From NCBI GenBank assembly GCA_963837775.1, contig CAWIOX010000026.1, positions 1-10,138 on the forward strand: a stretch of 10,138 nucleotides of DNA. The letters are read 5' to 3'. The position numbers were made by a program, and so were the translations under genes. The notes beneath the pieces are model-generated. The model worked only from the letters and a program-made list of their open reading frames with translations. It was not told the DNA's origin and did no database searches. The DNA is from CAWIOX01 sp963837775. GTDB taxonomy: Bacteria > Pseudomonadota > Gammaproteobacteria > Burkholderiales > Burkholderiaceae_D. How positions within the stretch are numbered: the stretch's first letter is position 1; the number at the start of each line of letters is the position of its first letter. Of the stretch, positions 1 to 5,574 are shown piece by piece.

Positions 1-231
1 ATGCCCGCCTACAGCCAGTCACAAGGATTGCTGCTGGGCTTTGCGTCGATTCCGGTTGCTGAAATCAGGCGCAGCGTCGCTGTGTTGCGGCAGGTTTTTA
101 AGCGAGGCAACGGGCCTGAATCCGCCTTGCAAATCAATCAAATAACGGGGGTATCATCAAAAATAGTGCACTTCCCGCACGTATTCATTGGCCTTCCAAT
201 AATACACACGGCAGTATATTTCAGTGCCTGA
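1..231 (+). CDS. C-terminal fragment, probable MocR/PdxR-like (GntR-aminotransferase) regulator
   Basis: The frame is open from the first base and ends with TGA at 229-231, so the gene is cut by the left edge; the ATG at position 1 is probably an internal Met. Residues 9-18 read GLLLGFASIP, followed by an amphipathic stretch (AEIRRSVAVLRQVF). This resembles the last 35-40 residues of MocR-family proteins, which fuse a GntR winged helix to a PLP aminotransferase fold and often sit beside LysE-type exporters, as here. Such proteins normally end soon after this helix, but this frame continues for about 40 residues of unlike composition, encoded by the dispersed repeat at 120-258. The tail may therefore be a repeat-derived extension, or the true stop may have been lost. 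Family assignment rests on a short motif and on context; it could be another PLP-fold protein. Confidence 0.42.
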   Translation: MPAYSQSQGLLLGFASIPVAEIRRSVAVLRQVFKRGNGPESALQINQITGVSSKIVHFPHVFIGLPIIHTAVYFSA

Positions 232-258
232 AACGGCTGCTGGCGGCATCAAAACGCC
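120..258. repeat. Dispersed intergenic repeat, copy A (uninterrupted)
   Basis: Two blocks match a second locus in the same orientation. Bases 120-166 match 3210-3256 at about 40 of 48 aligned columns, sharing ATCCGCCTTGCAA, CGGGG and GTATCA. Bases 202-258 match 4346-4404, sharing GGCAGTATATTTC, TGCCTGAAACGGCT and GGCATCAAA. The 35 bases between them are only loosely alike. In copy B the two blocks are separated by an insertion sequence, so copy A shows the empty-site layout. Both copies end just beyond the 3' end of a minus-strand gene (stops at 283 and 4408). I see no terminal inverted repeats and no long reading frame of its own, and I do not recognise the family. Confidence 0.65.
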
Positions 259-282
259 GTGCGCAGCAAAATGCAACGCTGC

Positions 283-894
283 TCAAGCGGCATAGCTGGC
301 ATATAAGTCCCGGAACACAGGGATCAAAGAGCTCAGCAGCAGCAATGCCATCGCGCTGTTGAACACCCGCCGATAGGGCGGCGTTGACAGCACGTCGCGC
401 AATGCAGCGCCAAACCAGAGCCAGATGCCGGTGCATGGCGCGCCGAACAAAAAGAAGATCAGGCCGATCTGCAGCACCCCAAGAAAGTAGTTGCCGCCGG
501 CAGCCGAATAGGTGACGACCGCGCCCACTGCCATGATCCAGGCCTTGGGATTGACCCATTGAAACAGCGCGGCCTGGATGAATGAAAAGGGCTTGGCGTT
601 CCCGGCTTCCAGTTGGCCGGCCGGCGTCGTCGCAATCTTATACGCCATATAGCTCAGGTAAGCCGCGCCTGCCGCCTTCAGAACCGTTTGCAGCAGCGGC
701 ACCTGCTGGAACAGATTGCCGGCGCCCAAGCCGACAATCACCAGCATCAGCGGAAAGCCGACATTGATGCCGAGCATGTGCGGCAGGCTTTTCCTGAAGC
801 CGTGATTGACGCCGGACGCCATGATCATGGTGTTATTCGGGCCGGGCGTGACGCAGGTGGAGATGCAAAACAAGATCAAAGACAGATATTCCAT
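283..894 (-). CDS. LysE/RhtB-family amino-acid exporter
   Basis: This 203-residue protein has the usual length for the LysE/RhtB translocator family of inner-membrane exporters, which expel amino acids or related small molecules. The family signature is at residues 11-21 (ISTCVTPGPNN, with the PGPNN core), followed by a glycine-rich MLGINVGFPLML helix. Hydrophobic segments lie near residues 1-20, 40-60, 70-90, 110-130, 135-160 and 180-200, separated by a short polar stretch (AGQLEAGNAKPF). The ATG at 894 is preceded by a GAGGA Shine-Dalgarno nine bases upstream. It lies 60 bases downstream of a second, broken LysE-like gene on the same strand, so the two may be cotranscribed. The frame is intact. 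The family is clear; the substrate cannot be told from sequence. Confidence 0.9.
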   Translation of the reverse strand: MEYLSLILFCISTCVTPGPNNTMIMASGVNHGFRKSLPHMLGINVGFPLMLVIVGLGAGNLFQQVPLLQTVLKAAGAAYLSYMAYKIATTPAGQLEAGNAKPFSFIQAALFQWVNPKAWIMAVGAVVTYSAAGGNYFLGVLQIGLIFFLFGAPCTGIWLWFGAALRDVLSTPPYRRVFNSAMALLLLSSLIPVFRDLYASYAA

Positions 895-954
895 GTCGCT
901 GCGTCCTCAGAAAATAATTGATGGCGGCTGCGTGGCCGACGCCGACAGACGCTG

Positions 955-1562
955 TCAGCGCGTGGCGATCAGCAGCGCGGCGCCGGCCATCATCGCGCCC
1001 GACGTGCGGTCGATGCGCGCCTTGGAGCTGGATGACGCGAACTGTTTTCTTGCCAGTTCAGCCATCACGCCATAGGCGGCCACGATCGCAGCCATTACAG
1101 CGACAACGATCGAACACAAGATCGCATAACTGCCGAGCGAGATGCCGGAGACATCGATCACGCCCGGCAGCAGCGCGACGTAAAAAACCAGCGCCAGCGG
1201 ATTCGATAGCGTCATCGCCAGACCCAGGCCGGTTTCAACCAGAAAACTGGCCGGCTTCGCTGTATCGCCGGCCGCCAGCATGCGCCCTGCATTGCGCCAT
1301 TTTTTGATGCCGAGCCACAGCAGATAGGCGGCGCCAATGAATTTCAAGCCAAGCAGCATCGGGCCGAGCGTTGCCACCAGCGCGCCGAGGCCAACCAGTG
1401 CAGCGCTCAGCATCAGCAGCTTGCCCAAGATGATCCCGATCGCCAGCGGCAACTGGACAACAGGCCGCCCGCGAGCGAGCGCGACAGCAGCGCGGCGATT
1501 TCCGGCCCCGGCGCGGCGGCGGAGGCGGCAAAGGCCAGCAAGAAAATGGTGTAGTCGTTCAT
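955..1562 (-). pseudogene. Second LysE-family exporter, broken by a one-base deletion
   Basis: The natural start is the ATG at 1562, with AGGA eight bases upstream. It reads MNDYTIFLLAFAASAAAPGP and so carries the family PGP signature, then continues EIAALLSRSLAGGLLSS. At about 1452-1455 the frame jumps: the next codons in the other frame give LPLAIGIILGKLLMLSAALV and run to the TGA at 955. The total implies about 202 residues, normal for LysE proteins, if one base is restored. As written, translation from the true start ends early or is out of frame for about 165 C-terminal residues, including most membrane segments. A TTG start at 1452 would make only a signature-less fragment. It differs clearly from the neighbouring exporter, so this is a diverged pair, not a fresh duplication. 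It could be a real pseudogene or a sequence error. Confidence 0.82.
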
Positions 1563-1736
1563 TGTCCGATTCCTATCGCAATTTGCAATGGCGGCGAGCT
1601 GCTTGAGCCGCTCTTTCGTTACAGGCTTGGACTCTGATTCAGACCGCAGCGGTGTTCAGTCAATCGGCGCACGCAAGACCGACGGCGGCGCCAGTCTGCC
1701 TGGCCGTCCGCGCTGAACGCCCGACGGGCTCATCAT

Positions 1737-2042
1737 CTAGGCAAAAACCGGCCGGAAGAATGAACGCTCATAGCTGATGATGCAGCGCGTTTCTTCCGCA
1801 TAGTGGAATGCGGCGATGCATTCCGGGTCCTGCAATGATTGCTCGCGGTACTGCTCGTACAAGGCCAGCGAGGGAAAACTGAACATCGCCAGCGCAATGT
1901 TGCTTGCGCCCTCGGAAGGCAGAAAATAGCCATGGTGTTGGCCGCCGAATTTCTCCACCAGAGGGATCCAGATTTTCCCGTAGCGCTCGAATTCCTTGAG
2001 CTTGAACGGGTCAATCACATAGCGCAGGTAACAGGTGATCAT
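1737..2042 (-). CDS. NIPSNAP-family (dimeric alpha/beta barrel) protein
   Basis: This 101-residue protein begins MITCYLRYVIDPFKLKEFER, the beta strand plus helix opening typical of bacterial NIPSNAP proteins. It continues with WIPLVEKFGGQHHGYFLPSE and an alternating strand (ALAMFSFPSLALYEQYRE), and ends with a strand rich in aromatic residues. NIPSNAP proteins are small ferredoxin-like alpha/beta barrel dimers. Their bacterial role is mostly unassigned, so no reaction is claimed. The ATG at 2042 has AAGGA five bases upstream, which fixes the start. The gene is divergent from the LysR regulator at 2234, with 191 bases between them, the usual arrangement for a LysR target. It lies 174 bases upstream of the exporter pair on the same strand and might head that transcription unit. 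Confidence 0.85.
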   Translation of the reverse strand: MITCYLRYVIDPFKLKEFERYGKIWIPLVEKFGGQHHGYFLPSEGASNIALAMFSFPSLALYEQYREQSLQDPECIAAFHYAEETRCIISYERSFFRPVFA

Positions 2043-2156
2043 GACATTCCTTGATGGTTAACGGGTTAATACACAGCCGGTCGACACACAACGCAGGCTG
2101 CTGCTGTTGCATAAGGCGCCTGCCAAAAATTTTATCTTGCCGACAGAGTGTATGGA

Positions 2157-2185
2157 TTGCGCGGCGCAAGACAAAACGATATATT
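2157..2185 (+). promoter_or_regulatory. Candidate LysR operator (T-N11-A dyad) with a weak promoter
   Basis: Bases 2157-2169 read TTGCGCGGCGCAA, a perfect inverted repeat that fits the T-N11-A form recognised by LysR-type regulators. It lies between the divergent NIPSNAP (start 2042) and lysR (start 2234) genes. The first six bases could also serve as a poor -35 (TTGCGC), 17 bases before TATATT at 2180-2185, which gives a possible lysR promoter overlapping the operator, as in autorepressed LysR genes. Pattern match only; no start site is known. Confidence 0.45.
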
Positions 2186-2233
2186 TTCGACTCGCTTGCT
2201 AATTTATTTCACATAGAGTCAGGACCGGGAACG

Positions 2234-3146
2234 ATGACCGATTTTCGACAATTGCCGAATCTGGCTGCCCTGCGCGCCTTCGAAGCGGCGGCCAGGCATC
2301 AGAATTTTTCGCGTGCGGCGGAAGAAATTCATGTCACCCACGGCGCGATCAGCCATCAGGTGCGGGCGCTGGAGCAAGACCTGGGGGTCGCGTTGTTCAC
2401 CCGCAACGGCAAGCGGATCGCGATCACGCCGGAGGGCCAGCGCTTCGCGCTGACGGTGCGCACATCCCTGCAGGAAATCGCCGGCGCGGCCGATGCGCTG
2501 CGCGCCGGCACCCGGCAACGGCGGCTGACGGTTTCCTCGATACCGTCGTTTGCCGCGCGCTGGCTGGCGCCGCGCCTGGGCAAATTCATCGACCTGCATC
2601 CGGATATCGAAGTGATGCTGCAATCGAGCGGCCAGTTGCAGGACCTGGCGCGCGATTCGATCGATGTCGGGATCCGCTTTGGCAGCGGCCGCTATCCGGG
2701 CCTGACGGTCGAGAAACTGATGGGGGATTTTTATTATCCGGTGGCCAGTCCCGCGTATAACGGCGGCCGTTTGCCGGCGTCGCCGCAGCACCTCGCGCAC
2801 TGCCAGCCTGCTGCGCTCGGAAGAGCCGTGGCTGCCATGGTTTCAGGCGGCCGGCCTGGCGTTGCCGGAGCCGAGCGGCGGCGTGCGGTTTCAGGATTTG
2901 TCGATGCTGATTCGCTCGGCGGTCGACGGCGACGGCATCGCGCTGGTGCGGCATGTGGTCGCGATGCAGGAAATCGCGTCGGGAGAACTGGTGCGCCTGT
3001 TCGATGTCGCAGTGAAATGCCCGGACAATTACTACGTCGCCTGTACCCCGGAAGCCTTGCGCAAACCGCAGGTCGCGGCATTCCGCAGCTGGCTGCTGGC
3101 GGAAATAGCCAAGTTCGGGCAGCAAGCGGGCGCGTTCATCGAGTGA
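2234..3146 (+). pseudogene. LysR-family regulator (GcvA-like), frameshifted
   Basis: The start is the ATG at 2234, preceded by AGGA and GGGA. Residues 1-60 form the winged helix-turn-helix of the GcvA/AmpR branch: LPNLAALRAFEAAARHQNFS, then RAAEEIHVTHGAISHQVRAL. The co-inducer domain follows (LTVSSIPSFAARWLAPRLG, then DIEVMLQSSG). At 2801-2804 the text TGCC holds one C too many. Removing it gives HLAHCSLLRSEEPWLPWF and restores the frame through SGGVRFQDLSMLIRSAVDGD to the TGA at 3144-3146, for 303 residues, the family norm. As written, the DNA-binding domain and the first half of the ligand domain are followed by about 150 unrelated residues. The divergent NIPSNAP gene and the exporters are the obvious targets. 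Family call is firm; whether the shift is biological is unknown. Confidence 0.85.
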
Positions 3147-3209
3147 TGGAACATCTCCATCGGCGACCGAGAAAGTGCCTGGCGGCTTTGAGGGCGTCAC
3201 AGCGTGCCG

Positions 3210-3255
3210 ATCCGCCTTGCAAGCCAATGAAATACGGGGAGTATCACTATAAATA
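3210..3255. repeat. Dispersed repeat copy B, left part
   Basis: This stretch matches 120-166, with shared ATCCGCCTTGCAA, CAAT, CGGGG, GTATCA and AAATA in the same order and orientation. It is cut off by the insertion sequence that begins at 3256, and the remainder of the copy resumes after 4301. It starts 64 bases beyond the LysR stop. Confidence 0.62.
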
Positions 3256-3279
3256 GGCTGTATTCAGACTACATGTTGA
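3256..3279 (+). repeat. IS left terminal inverted repeat
   Basis: This 24-base end begins GGCTGTATTCAG and pairs with 4278-4301 at 22 of 24 positions. The transposase stop codon (3264-3266 on the minus strand) falls inside it. Confidence 0.88.
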
Positions 3280-4232
3280 TATTCAGTTCGTAAGGCGTGA
3301 AACAGGAATTGCTGCGGAGTAACCAGATCTTTGCAGCGATCCAGCAAACGGCGCCAGCCGAGATAACTGGCTAAATATTTGGTCGCTATGCCGTGAAATC
3401 GGTGCATCCAGTTCTTCAGGCGCGCATCGTAGGCGTTGACATTCTGCACATGCCACATCCCTCTGCCACCATGGCCATGCTCGCCGGCGACAAAGTAGCC
3501 GGCCTGAATACCCAGCTTGCGGGCAGCGTAGCGGTAACTGGCATTGCCATCGGTACTCAAGACGACATCCGCACTCAGGGTCTGTCGCAGCGCTTGCGTG
3601 ATCTTCTTTTTTGACAGGCCATCGAGCACCACATCATGCGCCATCCTTGAGCCGCGCTGCAGCGCCACCAGGACTGGAATCTTCTCCCCCTCCTTGGCAT
3701 CTTTGGCCGCGCCACCGCGTTTCTTCGCGGTACGCGGCAGCGCTTTGCGCTGTCCCTTGAAGCTGCGCCGGAAGAAGGTTTCATCGGCCTCCACCACACC
3801 GGTCAACCCGGTCGGCTTTTGCTGCTGCAAATAGGCCAGGAAGGTGTGCCGCCAGCGAAATGCCCGATCCACGGTCAAGCCCACGCGTTGTGCTGATTTA
3901 CGAATGGTGAGTCCTTCTGCCATACAGCCCGCATGCGCGAGCAACTTGTCCTTGTCGTGCAAATACACGAACGGCGTTCCCGTCAACGCGATGAAGGTGC
4001 GCCGGCAGCTTTTGCAACGATAGCGCTGCTGGCCGGTGGTTTGACCAAACTTGACCACCTTATCCGTGCTGCAGTGGGGGCAATGCACCTGTTTGCCGAG
4101 CCGTTCTTCTATCACTCGTTGGTTATTGTCACACTGCGCCATATCGTGCATACGGGCCAGCACGGCTTCCCGCTGTGCTGGGGTCAGTGCTTCGAGCTCA
4201 ATTTCCAGCCGTTGAAACGATTCCGCATCCAT
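3264..4232 (-). CDS. IS1595-family (ISXO2-like) transposase
   Basis: This 322-residue protein catalyses movement of the surrounding insertion sequence. An N-terminal helical region (1-45) is followed by a zinc ribbon with CPHC at 51-54 and CKSC at 73-76. A helix-turn-helix-like stretch spans about 105-130 (GLTIRKSAQRVGLTVDRAF). The ISXO2-like RNase H-fold catalytic domain starts near 145. Its first acidic residue is D150 in VVEADETFF, and the second is D228 in VVLSTDGNASY. The third conserved block is HVQNVNAYDARLKNWMHRFH at 261-280, which has the Asn/His-rich character of this family in place of a plain Glu. The basic linker PRTAKKRGGAAKDAK lies between the first two catalytic blocks. The ATG at 4232 has only a weak purine run (GGGGG) ahead. 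Length and motifs are complete, so it is probably functional. Confidence 0.93.
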   Translation of the reverse strand: MDAESFQRLEIELEALTPAQREAVLARMHDMAQCDNNQRVIEERLGKQVHCPHCSTDKVVKFGQTTGQQRYRCKSCRRTFIALTGTPFVYLHDKDKLLAHAGCMAEGLTIRKSAQRVGLTVDRAFRWRHTFLAYLQQQKPTGLTGVVEADETFFRRSFKGQRKALPRTAKKRGGAAKDAKEGEKIPVLVALQRGSRMAHDVVLDGLSKKKITQALRQTLSADVVLSTDGNASYRYAARKLGIQAGYFVAGEHGHGGRGMWHVQNVNAYDARLKNWMHRFHGIATKYLASYLGWRRLLDRCKDLVTPQQFLFHALRTEYQHVV

Positions 4233-4277
4233 AGCCGCCCCCTGGTTGAAGTGTTATTTCAATATAGGTCGCGGCTA

Positions 4278-4301
4278 TCAACATGCAATCTGAATACAGC
4301 C
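4278..4301 (-). repeat. IS right terminal inverted repeat
   Basis: The 24-base right end finishes CTGAATACAGCC, the exact complement of the first 12 bases of the left end. The two mismatches are at inner positions. It lies 45 bases upstream of the transposase start, so the transposase promoter probably overlaps it. Confidence 0.88.
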
Positions 4302-4404
4302 TAGAAATTGTCTGTTCCCGCTTATGTTTTGCTGGGTTTTTAAAAATACATGGGGCAGTATATTTCGATGCCTGAAACGGCTTGTGCCGGCATCAAATCA
4401 GCCG
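4302..4404. repeat. Dispersed repeat copy B, right part
   Basis: This stretch resumes the repeat after the IS. The first eight bases are the putative target duplication. Bases 4310-4345 align loosely with 167-201 (shared TTCCCGC and a T-rich run). Bases 4346-4404 match 202-258 closely, with GGCAGTATATTTC, TGCCTGAAACGGCT and GGCATCAAA in common. It ends just outside the ccdB stop codon. The inner CGGCTTGTGCCG can form a short hairpin, but no T tract follows on either strand, so I do not call a terminator. Confidence 0.62.
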
Positions 4405-4407
4405 ACA

Positions 4408-4725
4408 TTAAAATCCGTGGAACAGAAAATCCAGCGCCGAACCGATTTCCAGTTGCATCCCGGATAAATTTGCGACAGGCGTGCGCAGCAAGCGACCCGG
4501 AACCGCCGCCAGTTTCGGCGTCTCCATCACGCATTCGCGCCCTTCGACCACGAACATCGGCATCAGGTTGCCCGGCAACTGCATGCCAGGCAAACTGGTG
4601 CGAAGACGCAACGGCACCACAACCCGCGTATCCAAACCTTGCAACAGGTCGCTTTGCACATCCAGCAGATAAGGCGTGGTCGCCGCATGCGCACCGCTGT
4701 TCTGAAACACATCGAAACGCGCCAT
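4408..4725 (-). CDS. ccdB: CcdB-family toxin (gyrase-poison family)
   Basis: This 105-residue protein has the length of CcdB and its layout. It opens with ARFDVFQNSGAHAATTPYLL, then DVQSDLLQGLDTRVVVPL, the family's conserved first half. GNLMPMFVVEGRECVMETPK and LAAVPGRLLRTPVANLS follow, then the C-terminal helix GSALDFLFHGF. CcdB poisons DNA gyrase unless bound by CcdA. In plasmid F CcdB the last three residues, Trp-Gly-Ile, are needed for gyrase poisoning; here the matching positions read His-Gly-Phe. The toxin may be weaker, or use a variant contact, as chromosomal homologues differ here. The start at 4725 is chosen because the upstream gene ends one base before it (TGA, one base, ATG), which is classic coupling; the longer frame to 4803 would overlap ccdA. 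It ends beside the dispersed repeat. Confidence 0.92.
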   Translation of the reverse strand: MARFDVFQNSGAHAATTPYLLDVQSDLLQGLDTRVVVPLRLRTSLPGMQLPGNLMPMFVVEGRECVMETPKLAAVPGRLLRTPVANLSGMQLEIGSALDFLFHGF

Positions 4726-4726
4726 G

Positions 4727-4966
4727 TCAGAACCCGCGCCACTGTTCCAGCGGCAAACCTTCGGTCTCCACCGTCCGGTTATATGCAACGATGAAATCGG
4801 CATGCTGCTCGGCCCAGCGGCGCTCCTGCTCGCGCCTCACCAATTCGCGCAAATAGCTATCGCAGGCTTGCGAGATATTGATACCCAGACGCCGGGCATC
4901 GGCCAACACGTCGGCAGACAGCGTGATGTTGGTGGCTTTCTTGGCGGGATTGGCTGTGATCGTCAT
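4727..4966 (-). CDS. ccdA: CcdA-family antitoxin
   Basis: This 79-residue protein neutralises the CcdB toxin encoded one base downstream and, with it, represses its own operon. Residues 1-45 form a ribbon-helix-helix DNA-binding fold: a strand in KKATNITLS, then helices ADVLADARRLGI and SQACDSYLRELVRREQ. Residues about 46-79 are the charged, probably disordered CcdB-binding tail, ending VETEGLPLEQWRGF, typical of chromosomal CcdA proteins. The start at 4966 is fixed by a perfect AGGAGG seven bases upstream; the longer frame from 4990 would place that ribosome site inside the gene. It is cotranscribed with ccdB from the TATAAT promoter just upstream. No defect is seen. Confidence 0.93.
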   Translation of the reverse strand: MTITANPAKKATNITLSADVLADARRLGINISQACDSYLRELVRREQERRWAEQHADFIVAYNRTVETEGLPLEQWRGF

Positions 4967-4973
4967 GGTGTGG

Positions 4974-5007
4974 CCTCCTGTGATGCACATATACTATGCG
5001 CATTATA
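4974..5007 (-). promoter_or_regulatory. ccdAB promoter, palindromic operator candidate and strong ribosome site
   Basis: On the minus strand a perfect TATAAT (5002-5007) lies 36 bases before the ccdA start. No good -35 is seen at 17 bases (aaaacg). Bases 4984-5002 form an imperfect 19-base palindrome, TGCACATATACTATGCGCA, with 7-base arms matching at six positions, directly over the expected transcription start. It is a plausible site for the CcdA ribbon-helix-helix dimer, hence autorepression. A perfect AGGAGG (4974-4979) follows. The promoter is separate from the xre gene, whose stop is at 5037. Confidence 0.62.
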
Positions 5008-5036
5008 GGACAACATCCGGCATGCGTTTTCTCTCC

Positions 5037-5414
5037 CTACGCTGCAGTCTTGCCTGGATGGTAGCGCGCATAGTCTTGCGCCATTTCAAGCACGAAGTTT
5101 TTCCCGGATTTGGGAATGCCATTCATGGCTGCGCTGATTTTCTGCGCATACAAATCGGCTGCCGGCTGTTGCGTTATTGCATTAACCGTCTCGAAAAAGC
5201 TTGCGACAGGGATACGGAACACATCTGCAATCTCAAGTAATTTTTCTATGGTAGGTAGTCTTTTTCCGGTTTCCATTCGTGAAATAGTTTCAATTTCCAG
5301 TCCTATCGCTTCCGCCAACGTGGCTTGTGTCATGCCTGTCGCGTCGCGATGAGTACGGATCACCCTTCCTATTTGCAACGCCAAGTCTTGATTTTTTTGT
5401 TTAGTTCTCGCCAT
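5037..5414 (-). CDS. XRE-family helix-turn-helix regulator
   Basis: This is a 125-residue DNA-binding protein. Residues about 12-68 form a Cro/C1-type helix-turn-helix: IGRVIRTHRDATGMTQATLA, EAIGLEIETISRMETGKRLP and TIEKLLEIADVFRIP. This is followed by SFFETVNAITQQPAADLYAQ and a C-terminal helical stretch (GKNFVLEMAQDYARYH) that I do not recognise. Small XRE proteins beside restriction genes can be controller proteins, but those are usually about 80 residues and belong to type II systems, so the extra 50-residue tail argues for a distinct regulator. The ATG at 5414 is preceded by AGGTGG. It is divergent from mod with 160 bases between, and co-oriented with ccdAB 70 bases downstream. Control of mod, ccdAB or both is inferred from position only. 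Confidence 0.88.
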   Translation of the reverse strand: MARTKQKNQDLALQIGRVIRTHRDATGMTQATLAEAIGLEIETISRMETGKRLPTIEKLLEIADVFRIPVASFFETVNAITQQPAADLYAQKISAAMNGIPKSGKNFVLEMAQDYARYHPGKTAA

Positions 5415-5488
5415 ACGCCACCTGTCTAAGTGGTTTGCATGGTCTGTCTCTGTCGCGCACTTAAGAATGACTTAAAAATCAATAAAAA

Positions 5489-5518
5489 TTGACATTTAAA
5501 TCAATTGTGAAGTTTAAT
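5489..5518 (+). promoter_or_regulatory. Promoter of the type III mod-res operon
   Basis: A perfect -35 TTGACA (5489-5494) is followed after 18 bases by TTTAAT (5513-5518), a five-of-six match to TATAAT. The transcript would start near 5525, 50 bases before the mod ATG. The 5460-5520 region is very AT-rich and carries an ATTTAAAT palindrome between the two boxes and two copies of ACTTAA to the left, which could be regulator sites. Confidence 0.7.
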
Positions 5519-5546
5519 CGGATTTCTTCGATTTCTCCTCCATAGA

Positions 5547-5565
5547 GCGGCGCACAACGCGCCGC
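5547..5565 (+). promoter_or_regulatory. GC-rich hairpin in the mod leader
   Basis: GCGGCGC and GCGCCGC form a perfect seven-base-pair, all-GC stem around the loop ACAAC. It ends nine bases before the mod ATG at 5575, where a Shine-Dalgarno would normally lie; none is seen in the leader. It could limit translation of mod or act as a DNA operator. It is not followed by a T run, so it is not a standard terminator. Confidence 0.55.
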
Positions 5566-5574
5566 ATCATCACC

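Larger units (their letters stand above)
3256..4301 (-). mobile_element. IS1595-family insertion sequence, complete (1046 bp)
   Basis: The ends at 3256-3279 and 4278-4301 are inverted copies of each other with 22 of 24 bases matching; the outermost 12 (GGCTGTATTCAG and complement) are perfect. They enclose a single transposase gene on the minus strand whose stop codon lies inside the left end. The flanks, tataaata (3248-3255) and tagaaatt (4302-4309), agree at 6 of 8 positions, which fits an 8-bp target duplication of this family that has since drifted. The size, one-gene layout and zinc-ribbon transposase fit the IS1595/ISXO2 group. It sits inside the dispersed repeat, with both repeat halves preserved on either side. 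Gene and ends look intact, so it may still be mobile. Confidence 0.9.

Noticed and set aside
918..1307. 129-residue plus-strand frame opposite the second exporter
   Set aside because: It is Arg/Pro/Ser-rich with no recognisable feature; the minus strand encodes clear LysE-type membrane helices here.
1719..1729. Hairpin GCCCGACGGGC between the NIPSNAP gene and lysE2 as a terminator
   Set aside because: The loop would be a single base, the usable stem is very short, and no T run follows on either strand.
2586..3227. Long minus-strand frame opposite lysR (213 residues)
   Set aside because: It is Arg/Ala/Pro-rich and low in hydrophobic residues, as expected of an antisense shadow of a GC-rich gene.
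2051..3256. A 401-residue plus-strand frame covering the LysR gene
   Set aside because: Its first 61 residues lie upstream of the real LysR start at 2234 and are unlike any LysR N-terminus. Its last 150 residues are the wrong frame after the extra C at 2801-2804.
4381..4404. Short stem in repeat copy B (CGGC-TTGT-GCCG) as the ccdB terminator
   Set aside because: Four base pairs without a T tract are too weak to call.
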